Source: Treponema succinifaciens DSM 2489 (GTDB lineage Bacteria > Spirochaetota > Spirochaetia > Treponematales > Treponemataceae). From it: a stretch of DNA of 64,000 nucleotides. Position 1 is the first letter of the stretch. The number at the start of each line of letters is the position of its first letter. Below, in pieces: positions 40,290-48,329 of this stretch. The position numbers and the translations under genes are program-made. Where the stretch lies: the NCBI RefSeq assembly GCF_000195275.1, contig NC_015385.1, positions 2,310,501-2,374,500 of the forward strand, written 5' to 3'. The notes beneath the pieces are model-generated. The model ran no database searches, was not told the DNA's origin, and saw nothing but the letters and a program-made list of their open reading frames with translations.

Positions 40290-41828
40290 ATGAAAAAACT
40301 GATTTTTTCTATTTTACCAGCATTTTTATTCGCATTTATTTCATGCATGAACATGAGCTCCGGCACTGGAGAAAACGGCTCTGTCCGTGTTGCCCTGCCG
40401 GGAAGCGGGCGCGCCACATACGCTTACAGAAAAAACAACGCCGACAAATTCATTGTGCGCCTTTATAATGACGACGACTTTGACCAAACCGAGAAAGGAG
40501 CTGTGGGGGGGGTAATAGAGTTTGGCGACCTGGAGCCGGGAAAATACACTGCCACAGCGGAAGCCTGGAACGCAGGCGAAAACATCCTTGAAGGCAGCGG
40601 AAGCACAGAGATTACCGTAAGAGCCGGCGAAACCACAGACTGCAATATTACAATGATTCTTGAGGGGCAAACCGCGTATTATTCAAAGTATTTAGCTCTT
40701 GCTAATTTTAATATAGATATTAAATGTAATATTACATTATATGACTATTCAAATTTAAATACAGTCATAAATTCCTTTGAAGGTAACTTTGTAAGTTTTT
40801 CAGAAGATAAAAATTCAAATTTATATTATATATTATATTCTAGCGGCAATGGTTATAGATGTATAAAAAAAACACAGCCATCATCAGCAGAGATAGCTGA
40901 TAGTAGTAGTAGTACAAGCAACTATTCATATTATAGAGATTTATATTATGAACCAACCACAGATACACTTTATCGTATAGGAGATGATAACAGTCAAGTG
41001 GGAGTTTTTGAGCTTTCTTGTATAAAAAATGTATCAAAGCAATCAGATTTAAATTTTTCATCTCTAGGCACTATAAAGGTTAATAATAGTGATGCTGGCA
41101 GTGTAAAATGTTTTGCAGTAAAGGATGATAAAGTTTATATGGTTTATAATTACTATAATTATGCAACAACCAAGTATGATATTTCAGTTGTTTCTATTGA
41201 TGACTTTTCTAATAACAATAACAAAACAATTGAGCATAGTGGAAAATCTTTTAATCTTTCCGGCGAAGTTACAGACATGGCGGTTCTTGAAGACGGAACA
41301 GTGGCAGTTCTTGTAAACGAAAAAAGTTTAAATCCTGCAAATCAATTTACTTTAAATGATGGTTGTACAGTATACAGCCGCGGCGCGCTCGTTCTTTTGT
41401 CTTCGGACTTGTCTAAAGTTGAAAAAGTTATTGGCTGGACAGATTCTCAAAGAACAATAAGTGCAACAAATGTTGAAAATGCCGAAAATTATGTAACAAA
41501 ATGGACATCAATCACTGCTTACATTCCAGATTATGCCGAGCGCAATTCGCACTTTTACGGGCCAATGCGCATTGTAGCAATCCGCCCTAAGGAGCTTGTG
41601 ATTGCAGACTGCGGCGCAAACTTTGTCCTTGCTGACTACAAAAAGCATAGGCAGGGTAAGATGTTCACGCACAACAGGCTAATGACCGTAAACCTGCGCA
41701 ACTTTGCCATAGGCTGCAAAAAAGAATTCAGCGAAGATGAGCTAAAATTCCAGAACCTTAGCATCAGTGGCAATATTGAAGTAAGCACAAGCGGCGACTG
41801 GAGCAATAAATACGTAGACGAAAAATAA
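40290..41828 (+). CDS. Large lipoprotein with an in-frame G8 tract (possible contingency gene)
   Basis: 512-aa lipoprotein: signal 'MKKLIFSILPAFLFAFISC' with a lipobox Cys at residue 19. Residues about 30-130 form a beta-rich domain ('FIVRLYNDDDFDQTEKG', 'LEPGKYTATAEAWNAGEN') like those that carry carboxypeptidase-regulatory or Ig-like folds; the rest looks like a beta-propeller-type repeat region without a named family. Eight consecutive G's at 40505-40512 encode part of 'AVGGV'. Gain or loss of one G would frameshift the gene after about 70 codons. GGAGG is well placed before the ATG. Surface exposure and phase variation are inferred. Confidence 0.75.
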   Translation: MKKLIFSILPAFLFAFISCMNMSSGTGENGSVRVALPGSGRATYAYRKNNADKFIVRLYNDDDFDQTEKGAVGGVIEFGDLEPGKYTATAEAWNAGENILEGSGSTEITVRAGETTDCNITMILEGQTAYYSKYLALANFNIDIKCNITLYDYSNLNTVINSFEGNFVSFSEDKNSNLYYILYSSGNGYRCIKKTQPSSAEIADSSSSTSNYSYYRDLYYEPTTDTLYRIGDDNSQVGVFELSCIKNVSKQSDLNFSSLGTIKVNNSDAGSVKCFAVKDDKVYMVYNYYNYATTKYDISVVSIDDFSNNNNKTIEHSGKSFNLSGEVTDMAVLEDGTVAVLVNEKSLNPANQFTLNDGCTVYSRGALVLLSSDLSKVEKVIGWTDSQRTISATNVENAENYVTKWTSITAYIPDYAERNSHFYGPMRIVAIRPKELVIADCGANFVLADYKKHRQGKMFTHNRLMTVNLRNFAIGCKKEFSEDELKFQNLSISGNIEVSTSGDWSNKYVDEK

Positions 41829-42239
41829 AGCAACTATATTGCCCCTTATTTTTAAACATAGTTACTATATTTGCTCAACGGACTGGGTACGTTTTTTATC
41901 GTTGTTTTGACATTTCAGTGCTTTCTGTCATAAAAGCTGAAGTAATACTTCCTAAGACCCTGAGTAATACTTCCTAAGACCCGTAGCGATACTTCCTAAG
42001 AGGCTGAGTAATACTTCCTAAGACCCTAAGGAATACTCTCTAAGGCTCTTAGGAATACTTACTTAGGGCTTTAGGAATACTCACTTAGCCTCTTAGGAAG
42101 TATTCCTTCAGCGCGCATTGAAATTGCTCCTACTATTCAGGATTATATTCCCAAAAAGTTATATTTCAAATGGCAATATCATAACCTTTAGCATGAGCAA
42201 AAAAAATTCCCCAGTCTAGCCGGGGAATAATAAGTTACA
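41829..42239. repeat. Short tandem/inverted repeats in intergenic DNA
   Basis: At 41940-42035 a 21-23-bp unit (GAGTAATACTTCCTAAGACC) occurs about five times. It then continues to about 42107 as diverged and reversed copies (CTTAGGAATACT, CTCTTAGGAAGTATTCCTT), so the two halves can fold on each other. No gene is visible in the stretch. Confidence 0.7.
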
Positions 42240-42779
42240 AAAAACTGTTCGCACTTGCTTACAGTTGCTTTTTTTTCTCGGGGCATTAAGCCTTGCGGCT
42301 TAATGTCGGTTAAAAAATAAAAAACTGTTCGCACTTGCTCACAGTTGCTTTTTTTTCTTGGGGCATTAAGCCTTGCGTTTGTTATTTTCAGAATATTCAC
42401 TCATGCTTAATCGCAAATATTCTGAAAACTTCAATGTACATTGGTTAAAAAATAAAAAACTGTTCGCACTTGCTCACAGTTGCTTTTTTTTCTCGGGGCA
42501 TTAAGCCTCGCGTTTGTTATTTTCAGAACATTTGCTCATGCTTAATCGCAAATATTCTGAAAACTTCAATGTACATTGGTTAAAAAATAAAAAACTGTTC
42601 GCACTTGCTCACAGTTGCTTTTTTTCTCGGGGCATTAAGCCTTGCGGCTTAATGTCGGTTAAAAAATAAAAAACTGTTCGCACTTGCTCACAGTTGCTTT
42701 TTTTCTCGGGGCATTAAGCCTTGCGGCTTAATGTCGGTTAAAAAATAAAAAACTGTTCGCACTTGCTCACAGTTTTTAT
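42240..42779 (-). repeat. Tandem array of six terminator-like units
   Basis: CTGTTCGCACTTGCT recurs at 42245, 42325, 42460, 42595, 42674 and 42753 (spacings 80, 135, 135, 79, 79). On the minus strand each unit reads AAAACTGTGAGCAAGTGCG, then ACAGTT and T's, i.e. an intrinsic terminator. Most units also contain a CATTAAGCC/GGCTTAATG hairpin, and the two long units add a hairpin with arms TTTTCAGAATATT / AATATTCTGAAAA. It lies directly downstream of the malG-like stop codon. Confidence 0.85.
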
Positions 42780-42792
42780 TTTTTTTCGATGG

Positions 42793-43635
42793 TTATTCCT
42801 TTACAGCCGCTGTTCCCATGCTCATCATCATTGCTTTCTGTGTGAACAGGAAGAAGATTACGAACGGTATACAGATTACCAAAGAACCTGCTGCGAAGTT
42901 TGTAAACTCGTTCTTTTTATCAGAAACGAAAGAGAACAAGCCCAACGCAAGTGTCTGTTTTTCCGGGCTTCTTAAAACCATCTTCGGGAAGATAAAGTCC
43001 ATCCATGGTCCTGTAAAACTTGAGATTCCCAGGAATGTGATAATCGGCTTTGTAACAGGAAGGATGATTGTTCCAAAAATTCTAAAATGGCTTGCACCGT
43101 CAATTCTTGCAGCCTCGTCAAGGTTCTTGCTTACTGTATCCATGTAGCTTTTTACCATCCAAGTGTTGTACGGAATTCCGCCGGCAACATAAACAAGCAC
43201 CAGTCCCCACAGAGTATCAAGTCCGCCGATACGGTTCAAGATTACATAGATTGCAATCATTCCTACAAATGAAGGGAAAATCTGAAGAATAAGCATGCTC
43301 ATCAAAAGGGTGTGCTTAAAGACGAACTTAAAGCGTGAAAAAACATAAGCGCTCAATGAGGAAATCACAACAGTAAGAAATGTTGTCCAAAGGGCGATGA
43401 TGAATGTGTTCTTAAACCACAGCCAGTATTGGGTTTCAAAGAACAGATACTTAAAGTGCTTAAGCGTGAATCCGTCCTTGAAAGGAACAATGTTCATGCT
43501 TGCAATTCCGTTTCCAGGAGCAAAAGCGGCTGCAACAACATAAACAAGCGGATAAAAAACAACAAGCGAAATCAGTATAAAAACAAGATAAGAAAAAGTC
43601 TTGCTGATTGTCTTGAACGAGCGGTAATTTTTCAT
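42793..43635 (-). CDS. malG: Maltodextrin-type ABC permease, MalG-like
   Basis: 280-aa permease with six membrane helices. The EAA motif 'NLDEAARIDGASHFRIFGTIILP' at about 173-195 binds the ATPase, and the C-terminus 'AMMMSMGTAAVKE' resembles MalG's terminal region. It overlaps the malF-like gene by 4 bases (ATGA). Malto-oligosaccharide is the likely substrate, judged from the binding protein; other oligosaccharides are possible. No ATPase gene (malK) lies in the cluster. Confidence 0.85.
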   Translation of the reverse strand: MKNYRSFKTISKTFSYLVFILISLVVFYPLVYVVAAAFAPGNGIASMNIVPFKDGFTLKHFKYLFFETQYWLWFKNTFIIALWTTFLTVVISSLSAYVFSRFKFVFKHTLLMSMLILQIFPSFVGMIAIYVILNRIGGLDTLWGLVLVYVAGGIPYNTWMVKSYMDTVSKNLDEAARIDGASHFRIFGTIILPVTKPIITFLGISSFTGPWMDFIFPKMVLRSPEKQTLALGLFSFVSDKKNEFTNFAAGSLVICIPFVIFFLFTQKAMMMSMGTAAVKE

Positions 43636-44954
43636 ACTTCACCTTCCTTATAAGCCTTTGTATTTCTGAACTGATAAATAGCAAACGGCGCAAGAACAAC
43701 GAAGATAAGTACTGCGATAACAGAAGCGTAGTTGTATCTAAGCATTGTAATTGTAAGCTTGTAAATCCAAGTAACAAGAATATCAGTTCCGCCCGCCATT
43801 GTGGTTGTGGAATCAGCAACAGTAGGAGAACCTCCTGTAAGGAAGAAGATGATTCCGAAGTTGTTGATGTTATGTGTAAAGCTCATGATAATCAAAGGCA
43901 TTGTCTGGTAAAGAACAAGAGGCATTGTAATGTGCCGCAAAATCTGAGATCCGTTAGCACCGTCAATTTTTGCAGCTTCGTACAAATCCTTGGAAATAGC
44001 TGTCATTGTTCCCATAGAAAGCATCATAAAATAGCCAAATCCAGCCCAAAGGTTGATTACAATACACATTATTTTTGCCAGTGTCGCATCTCCAAGCCAT
44101 GGAATCGCATTTCCCGACTCAAGAATTCCAAGCGCAACAAGAGTTCTGTTTACAATTCCAAAAGTTCCGTTAAGCATATGACGCCACAGAATCATTGTAA
44201 TTACAGCCGGAACTGCATAAGGCAAGATAAATATAAACCTGAACACTGGAGCAAGCTTGATTCCGCTTTCATTCAAATGAACGGCAACCAAAAGTCCGCC
44301 AAAGTAGCAGGTAAAAGTTGAAGCCACAGCCCATACAAATGTCCAGATTGCGACGCGTGCAAAACCAGCCGACCAGTTTGTTCCGCCAAAAAGGAGCGCT
44401 TTAAAGTTCTGGAATCCAACCCAATCTACAGTATTTTTAGGAGGAATGTTGTTTGGAGCAGAATAGTTTGTAAAAGCAACCGCAACGCTAAAAAGAAGCG
44501 GAACAACAACAAAAACAAGGAGCATAACTACACAAGGAGCAAGACCTGTAATAGGGAATGCCTTGTTGCCAACCTCAGCCAAAGAGGACTTTTGAGAAAC
44601 AAACCGTTTAGTCCTACAGTATTCTTCATAGGATTTTTTTGCGCTTCTTACAGAAATTACATAAGCAGCTATAAAAAGAGCAACTATCGAAAGAATAAGA
44701 ATTCCGTCGATAAGCATAAACATAGAGTTATTGCGAAGCTTAACAGGAATATCAGGCTGCGGCTCGCCAAGAGTAATCAAACCAAAAATCTTTCTGCAAG
44801 TAACTGGCAGAAAAGCAAGAAAAAGAACTTCAAGGGCAGCAAAAAGAGCGCCTTTGACATATTGTTTAAGGTAAATAATATGGGATAATCCCATGAAGCA
44901 TAAAGATGCGACTTTTACCTTTTTTGCAGAACTTCCATCGGACTCTATCCGCAT
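43632..44954 (-). CDS. malF: Maltodextrin-type ABC permease, MalF-like
   Basis: 440 aa. An N-terminal extension holds two to three extra helices ('AALEVLFLAFLPVTC', 'LIDGILILSIVALFIAAYV'), followed by the six-helix permease core with EAA motif 'DLYEAAKIDGANGSQILRHITMPLV' near 335. Extra N-terminal helices are typical of MalF. It is separated from the binding-protein gene by a terminator-like hairpin, so it may be expressed at a lower level. Confidence 0.87.
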   Translation of the reverse strand: MRIESDGSSAKKVKVASLCFMGLSHIIYLKQYVKGALFAALEVLFLAFLPVTCRKIFGLITLGEPQPDIPVKLRNNSMFMLIDGILILSIVALFIAAYVISVRSAKKSYEEYCRTKRFVSQKSSLAEVGNKAFPITGLAPCVVMLLVFVVVPLLFSVAVAFTNYSAPNNIPPKNTVDWVGFQNFKALLFGGTNWSAGFARVAIWTFVWAVASTFTCYFGGLLVAVHLNESGIKLAPVFRFIFILPYAVPAVITMILWRHMLNGTFGIVNRTLVALGILESGNAIPWLGDATLAKIMCIVINLWAGFGYFMMLSMGTMTAISKDLYEAAKIDGANGSQILRHITMPLVLYQTMPLIIMSFTHNINNFGIIFFLTGGSPTVADSTTTMAGGTDILVTWIYKLTITMLRYNYASVIAVLIFVVLAPFAIYQFRNTKAYKEGEV

Positions 44955-45040
44955 AAGACACCTCGCAATTGAATACGTCTGGTCAAGGCACGCTTATGCC
45001 CAAGCCCTTGACTCAGCCGTTTTTACGGTTTTGACAACCC

Positions 45041-45079
45041 ATAAATAAAAGAGGCTGCCTCCCAAGGAGACAACCCCTC
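45041..45079 (-). terminator. Attenuating terminator between malE and malF
   Basis: Minus strand: GAGGGGTTGTCTCC, TTGG loop, GAGGCAGCCTC, then TTTTATTTAT. Partial termination here would give more binding protein than permease, a common arrangement in sugar ABC operons. Confidence 0.7.
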
Positions 45080-45106
45080 GCTTATTACAAGAAAAAGCTA
45101 TTAAAC

Positions 45107-46306
45107 TTATATTCCAAGAATTGTAGCGTTGCAAGCGTCAAGTTCTTTCTTAACATCTGCACCGTCCCAAATATTCTTTGAAGCGTTTCCAAGTGCCTCC
45201 CAGAATGCAGACATCTGCGGAACAGAAGGCATTGGGAATGCGTAGTTAAGTTGCTGGAGGAATCCGCCAATGTATTCGCTTGAAACTTTTACGTTGATAG
45301 CTGGCATAGCTCCTGTGATGTCGAATCTGAGCTGCTGCATAGCAGGGCTGATAAGGAACTGGGCAAAGTCAGCAGCTTCTTCCGGATGATCAGAGTATGA
45401 ACTTACAAACATAGCGCGTGTTCCAGAGAACGAAGCTGCTGGAACTGTGTCACCAGGAAGTGAAGGAAGAGGAGCAACACCAAAGTTCAGTCCTGCATCT
45501 ACAAAGTTCTTTACGTTCCAAGGTCCAGTGATGTGCATTGCAGCCTGTCCGCCCTGGAATGCTGCGTCGCAAGCGCCAGTTGAAAGGTCTGCCGCAGGAA
45601 CATTAAGAGCAGGTCTAAGCGACTGGAAGAATTTCATTCCGTTTACAGCATCATCATTATTAAGATATGTTGTAGAAGTGTCATCTCCTGTTGGACCGAA
45701 GATGCGGTTTCCGTTTTCTGTTGTAAATACGATTGAATAGTATGCGTTTCCTACATCCATTATAAATCCGCGTTTGTCTGGATTCTTTTTGTTGAAATCA
45801 ACTACCCATTTTGCAAGAGCATCCCAAGTCTTTGGAACATCTTTTTCAGCAATGAGATCCTTGTTGTAAAACAAAGCGTAAGTTTCCGCGCTTACCGGGT
45901 ATCCGTACATTTTTCCTTCATAGGTAAGAGCCTTTGAACAAGCACCAAGAACTTCTTTTGCAACAACGTCTGCGTTTGCTGTTGGAGCAACGTGTCCGCC
46001 GTTAACAAGTTCGCCAAGCTTATCATGTGGAGCAGCAAAAAGGTCTGCGCCAACTCCAGCAGGTCCGTCAAGAGCAATCTGTCCTGTCGAATCTCCAAGC
46101 TCTACGTTTACGAACTTGATTTCTACATTCGGATGGGACTCTGTGTATTTAGCTCCAGCCTGTTTAATGAATTCATCTGGTCCTAAAAGAGACTCCCATA
46201 CAGTAAGAGTTATTTTTTCAGATTTTTTAGCTTTCTTGCTGCATCCTGTAAATGCGAGCAAACCTACAGATACTACAGCCACAGCTGCAATAATACCTTT
46301 CTTCAT
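45107..46306 (-). CDS. malE: Maltodextrin-type solute-binding lipoprotein
   Basis: 399 aa with a lipoprotein signal ('MKKGIIAAVAVVSVGLLAFTGC'). The order 'LTVWESLLGPDEFIKQ', 'ADLFAAPHDKLGELVNGGHV', 'YGYPVSAETYALFYNKDLI', 'QGGQAAMHITGPWNVKNF' and 'MPSVPQMSAFW' follows MalE closely (the last matches MalE's 'MPNIPQMSAFW'). It captures malto-oligosaccharides outside the inner membrane and delivers them to MalFG. AGGAGG precedes the ATG. The LacI-type regulator gene lies immediately upstream, in tandem. Confidence 0.88.
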   Translation of the reverse strand: MKKGIIAAVAVVSVGLLAFTGCSKKAKKSEKITLTVWESLLGPDEFIKQAGAKYTESHPNVEIKFVNVELGDSTGQIALDGPAGVGADLFAAPHDKLGELVNGGHVAPTANADVVAKEVLGACSKALTYEGKMYGYPVSAETYALFYNKDLIAEKDVPKTWDALAKWVVDFNKKNPDKRGFIMDVGNAYYSIVFTTENGNRIFGPTGDDTSTTYLNNDDAVNGMKFFQSLRPALNVPAADLSTGACDAAFQGGQAAMHITGPWNVKNFVDAGLNFGVAPLPSLPGDTVPAASFSGTRAMFVSSYSDHPEEAADFAQFLISPAMQQLRFDITGAMPAINVKVSSEYIGGFLQQLNYAFPMPSVPQMSAFWEALGNASKNIWDGADVKKELDACNATILGI

Positions 46307-46356
46307 TTTGTCCTCCTAATTATAAAACAATGAAGCTTTTATATTCCAACCGCAAA

Positions 46357-47355
46357 TCAGCGGAAAGATTCCCTTATTCTAAGCTCGTAGCCGACTTTTG
46401 TGTGGCTTGGAACTTTTTTTCCTTCTATAATATCCACAAGAAGATTTCCTGCCTTCTTTGTGAGATTTGAAACATTTACATTCAAAGCCGTAATCGGAGG
46501 TGTATTGTTCTCCAAAACCTGGCTGTCGTAAAACGAAATCACCTGAATGTCCGCCGGCACTTCATAGTCATTCTGCTTGAGCCATTTAAGCACATATACG
46601 CAGATAATGTCATCCATACATACAAGGCACTGCGGATTTTTTTTCATAATATCCGGCAAGATTGAAAAAACATCCTTCTGATTTTCCAAATTCCAATGAA
46701 CAACACTGCCGTCCAAGGAAATTCCAGAAGAAGCAAAGCCTCTCTTAAATCCTTCAAATCGGAAAGTGTTCACGCTGTTTTTGTTGTCGCCCGCAAGAAC
46801 CGCAACTTTTTCACATCCGCGGCTTATCATAAACTTTGTCATTTCGTAGCAGCCAGAAATCTGGTCGCTTCCAACATGGCAAAACTCATTGTCATCGGGC
46901 GTGCCCATTACAATAAACGGAATCCCTTCTTTTTTCAAGAAGTCCACAGATTCATCTTTTTCTTCAAGACGAGTCAAAATAATGCCGTCTACTTTCCTAT
47001 TTATAACAAGCCGCCTTAACGGAGTAATGTCTCCGCCGCCCTGAACAACAATCAGAGCATCATAGCCAGCCTTGTAAACAGATTCAGAAATTCCAACGAG
47101 GCAATTCTGAAAAAACGGATTGTCCTCTTCATTCTTTGGAATCACAACGCCAATATTGAAAGTCTGCCGCAAAACAAGTCCTTTTGCCATCGGATTAGGA
47201 ACATAGTTGCACGACTGAACTTTTTCCATTACACGCCGCCGGGTTTCCGCGCCAATCCGCCCCTTGCAGTTTATAACTCGGGACACTGTTGACTTTGAAA
47301 CTCCAAGTTCCTGGGCAATATCCGAAATTGTAACAACAGAAGCGGACCTTTCCAT
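46357..47355 (-). CDS. LacI-family transcription regulator
   Basis: 332 aa. The N-terminal HTH 'VTISDIAQELGVSKSTVSRVIN' and the hinge 'YVPNPMAKGL' are standard; the remainder is a periplasmic-binding-protein-like sugar sensor. It probably represses the downstream malEFG-like genes, and possibly the beta-galactosidase, in the absence of sugar. TGGAAACGTT overlaps the region directly before the start codon, a LacI/CcpA-type half-site, and recurs near eda; an ACACGTGT palindrome lies 120 bases upstream. Confidence 0.9.
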   Translation of the reverse strand: MERSASVVTISDIAQELGVSKSTVSRVINCKGRIGAETRRRVMEKVQSCNYVPNPMAKGLVLRQTFNIGVVIPKNEEDNPFFQNCLVGISESVYKAGYDALIVVQGGGDITPLRRLVINRKVDGIILTRLEEKDESVDFLKKEGIPFIVMGTPDDNEFCHVGSDQISGCYEMTKFMISRGCEKVAVLAGDNKNSVNTFRFEGFKRGFASSGISLDGSVVHWNLENQKDVFSILPDIMKKNPQCLVCMDDIICVYVLKWLKQNDYEVPADIQVISFYDSQVLENNTPPITALNVNVSNLTKKAGNLLVDIIEGKKVPSHTKVGYELRIRESFR

Positions 47356-47358
47356 AAA

Positions 47359-47367
47359 AACGTTTCC
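47359..47367. promoter_or_regulatory. LacI/CcpA-like half-site next to the regulator start
   Basis: AACGTTTCC here (minus strand GGAAACGTT) is repeated at 47542-47550 before eda. Both lie in the divergent regulator-eda region and could be operator halves or cre-like sites. Confidence 0.3.
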
Positions 47368-47474
47368 AAACTATTTTATTAAACAATACAAATCCAAAAA
47401 CTTTGCAATGTTTAAAGTTTACACCAACAATTCTTATAAAACAAGAAAAATCGGTTGCTCAACACGAAAAAGTA

Positions 47475-47488
47475 TACACGTGTCGATT
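47475..47488. promoter_or_regulatory. Candidate operator in the lacI-eda intergenic region
   Basis: TACACGTGTCGATT; differs by one base from 39995-40008 upstream of the beta-galactosidase. Confidence 0.4.
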
Positions 47489-47596
47489 CAATTTGTCAAA
47501 CTTTTTTTATAAATTCTTTGTAATTTTCTTACAAAAATAATAACGTTTCCAGTAAATTTTCTTGCACACCAGTTTTTTTTATGCAATACTTATTTT

Positions 47597-48256
47597 ATGT
47601 TTGAACAAACCGCAGAAAAAATCAAAAACGCAAAAATCATTCCAGTTGCAAAAGTACAGGAAAAAGAAGACGCAATAAAACTTGCACGCGCGCTCACAAA
47701 CGGCGGAATGAAAGCTGTCGAAATAACTTTCAGGACAAACGACGGCGAAACAGGGCTAAAAAAAATCGCTTGTTGCATAGAATCAATAAAAAAAGAGTTT
47801 CCGAATATTCTTGTTGGAGCCGGAACAGTAATAAACACAAGCCTCGCACAAAAAGCCCAGAATGCCGGAGCGGATTTTCTTGTTTCCCCGGGATTCAATC
47901 CAAAAACAGTAAAGTGGTGCGTTGAGCATGAAGTTCCGTTTTTTCCTGGAGTTTGCACGCCGGGCGAAATTGAGCAGGCAATAGAAGCCGGACTGAATTT
48001 TTTAAAGTTTTTCCCTGCGGAAGTAATGGGCGGAACAAAATTCCTAAAGTCGCTGGCAGGACCTTTTCAGCAAACAATGTTCATCACGACCGGAGGAATA
48101 AATGCTGAAAATTTTTCAAGCTATCTTTCATGCAAAAATGTAGGCGCGGTTGGCGGAAGCTGGATGTGCCCCGAAAATCTCATAAAAGAAAAAAAATGGC
48201 AGGAAATTGAAAAACTTTGCGAAAAATCAAATTTTCCCCGCATAAAAAACTGCTAA
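47597..48256 (+). CDS. eda: KDPG/KHG aldolase
   Basis: 219-aa class I aldolase that splits 2-keto-3-deoxy-6-phosphogluconate to pyruvate and glyceraldehyde 3-phosphate (EC 4.1.2.14; often also 4-hydroxy-2-oxoglutarate). 'AVEITFRTNDG' contains the catalytic Glu and 'FLKFFPAEVMGG' the Schiff-base Lys; 'LVGAGTV' and 'TGGINAENF' complete the barrel signatures. It is divergent from the LacI-type regulator and ends at a bidirectional terminator. No kdgK gene is adjacent. The ribosome site is weak. Confidence 0.92.
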   Translation: MFEQTAEKIKNAKIIPVAKVQEKEDAIKLARALTNGGMKAVEITFRTNDGETGLKKIACCIESIKKEFPNILVGAGTVINTSLAQKAQNAGADFLVSPGFNPKTVKWCVEHEVPFFPGVCTPGEIEQAIEAGLNFLKFFPAEVMGGTKFLKSLAGPFQQTMFITTGGINAENFSSYLSCKNVGAVGGSWMCPENLIKEKKWQEIEKLCEKSNFPRIKNC

Positions 48257-48261
48257 AAAAA

Positions 48262-48299
48262 CTGCCCTCTAAGCTAAATAAATTCAGCTTAAAGGGCAG
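48262..48299. terminator. Bidirectional terminator between eda and gdhA
   Basis: Stem CTGCCCTCTAAGCT / AGCTTAAAGGGCAG with one mismatch. It lies between convergent genes. Confidence 0.8.
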
Positions 48300-48329
48300 C
48301 CTTTGAATAGCTTAACTAGAAATCAGTGA

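Noticed and set aside
43872-44321. 149-codon open frame antisense to the malF-like gene
   Set aside because: It is a shadow of the real gene; the translation is rich in K/H/N/S with no protein-like pattern.
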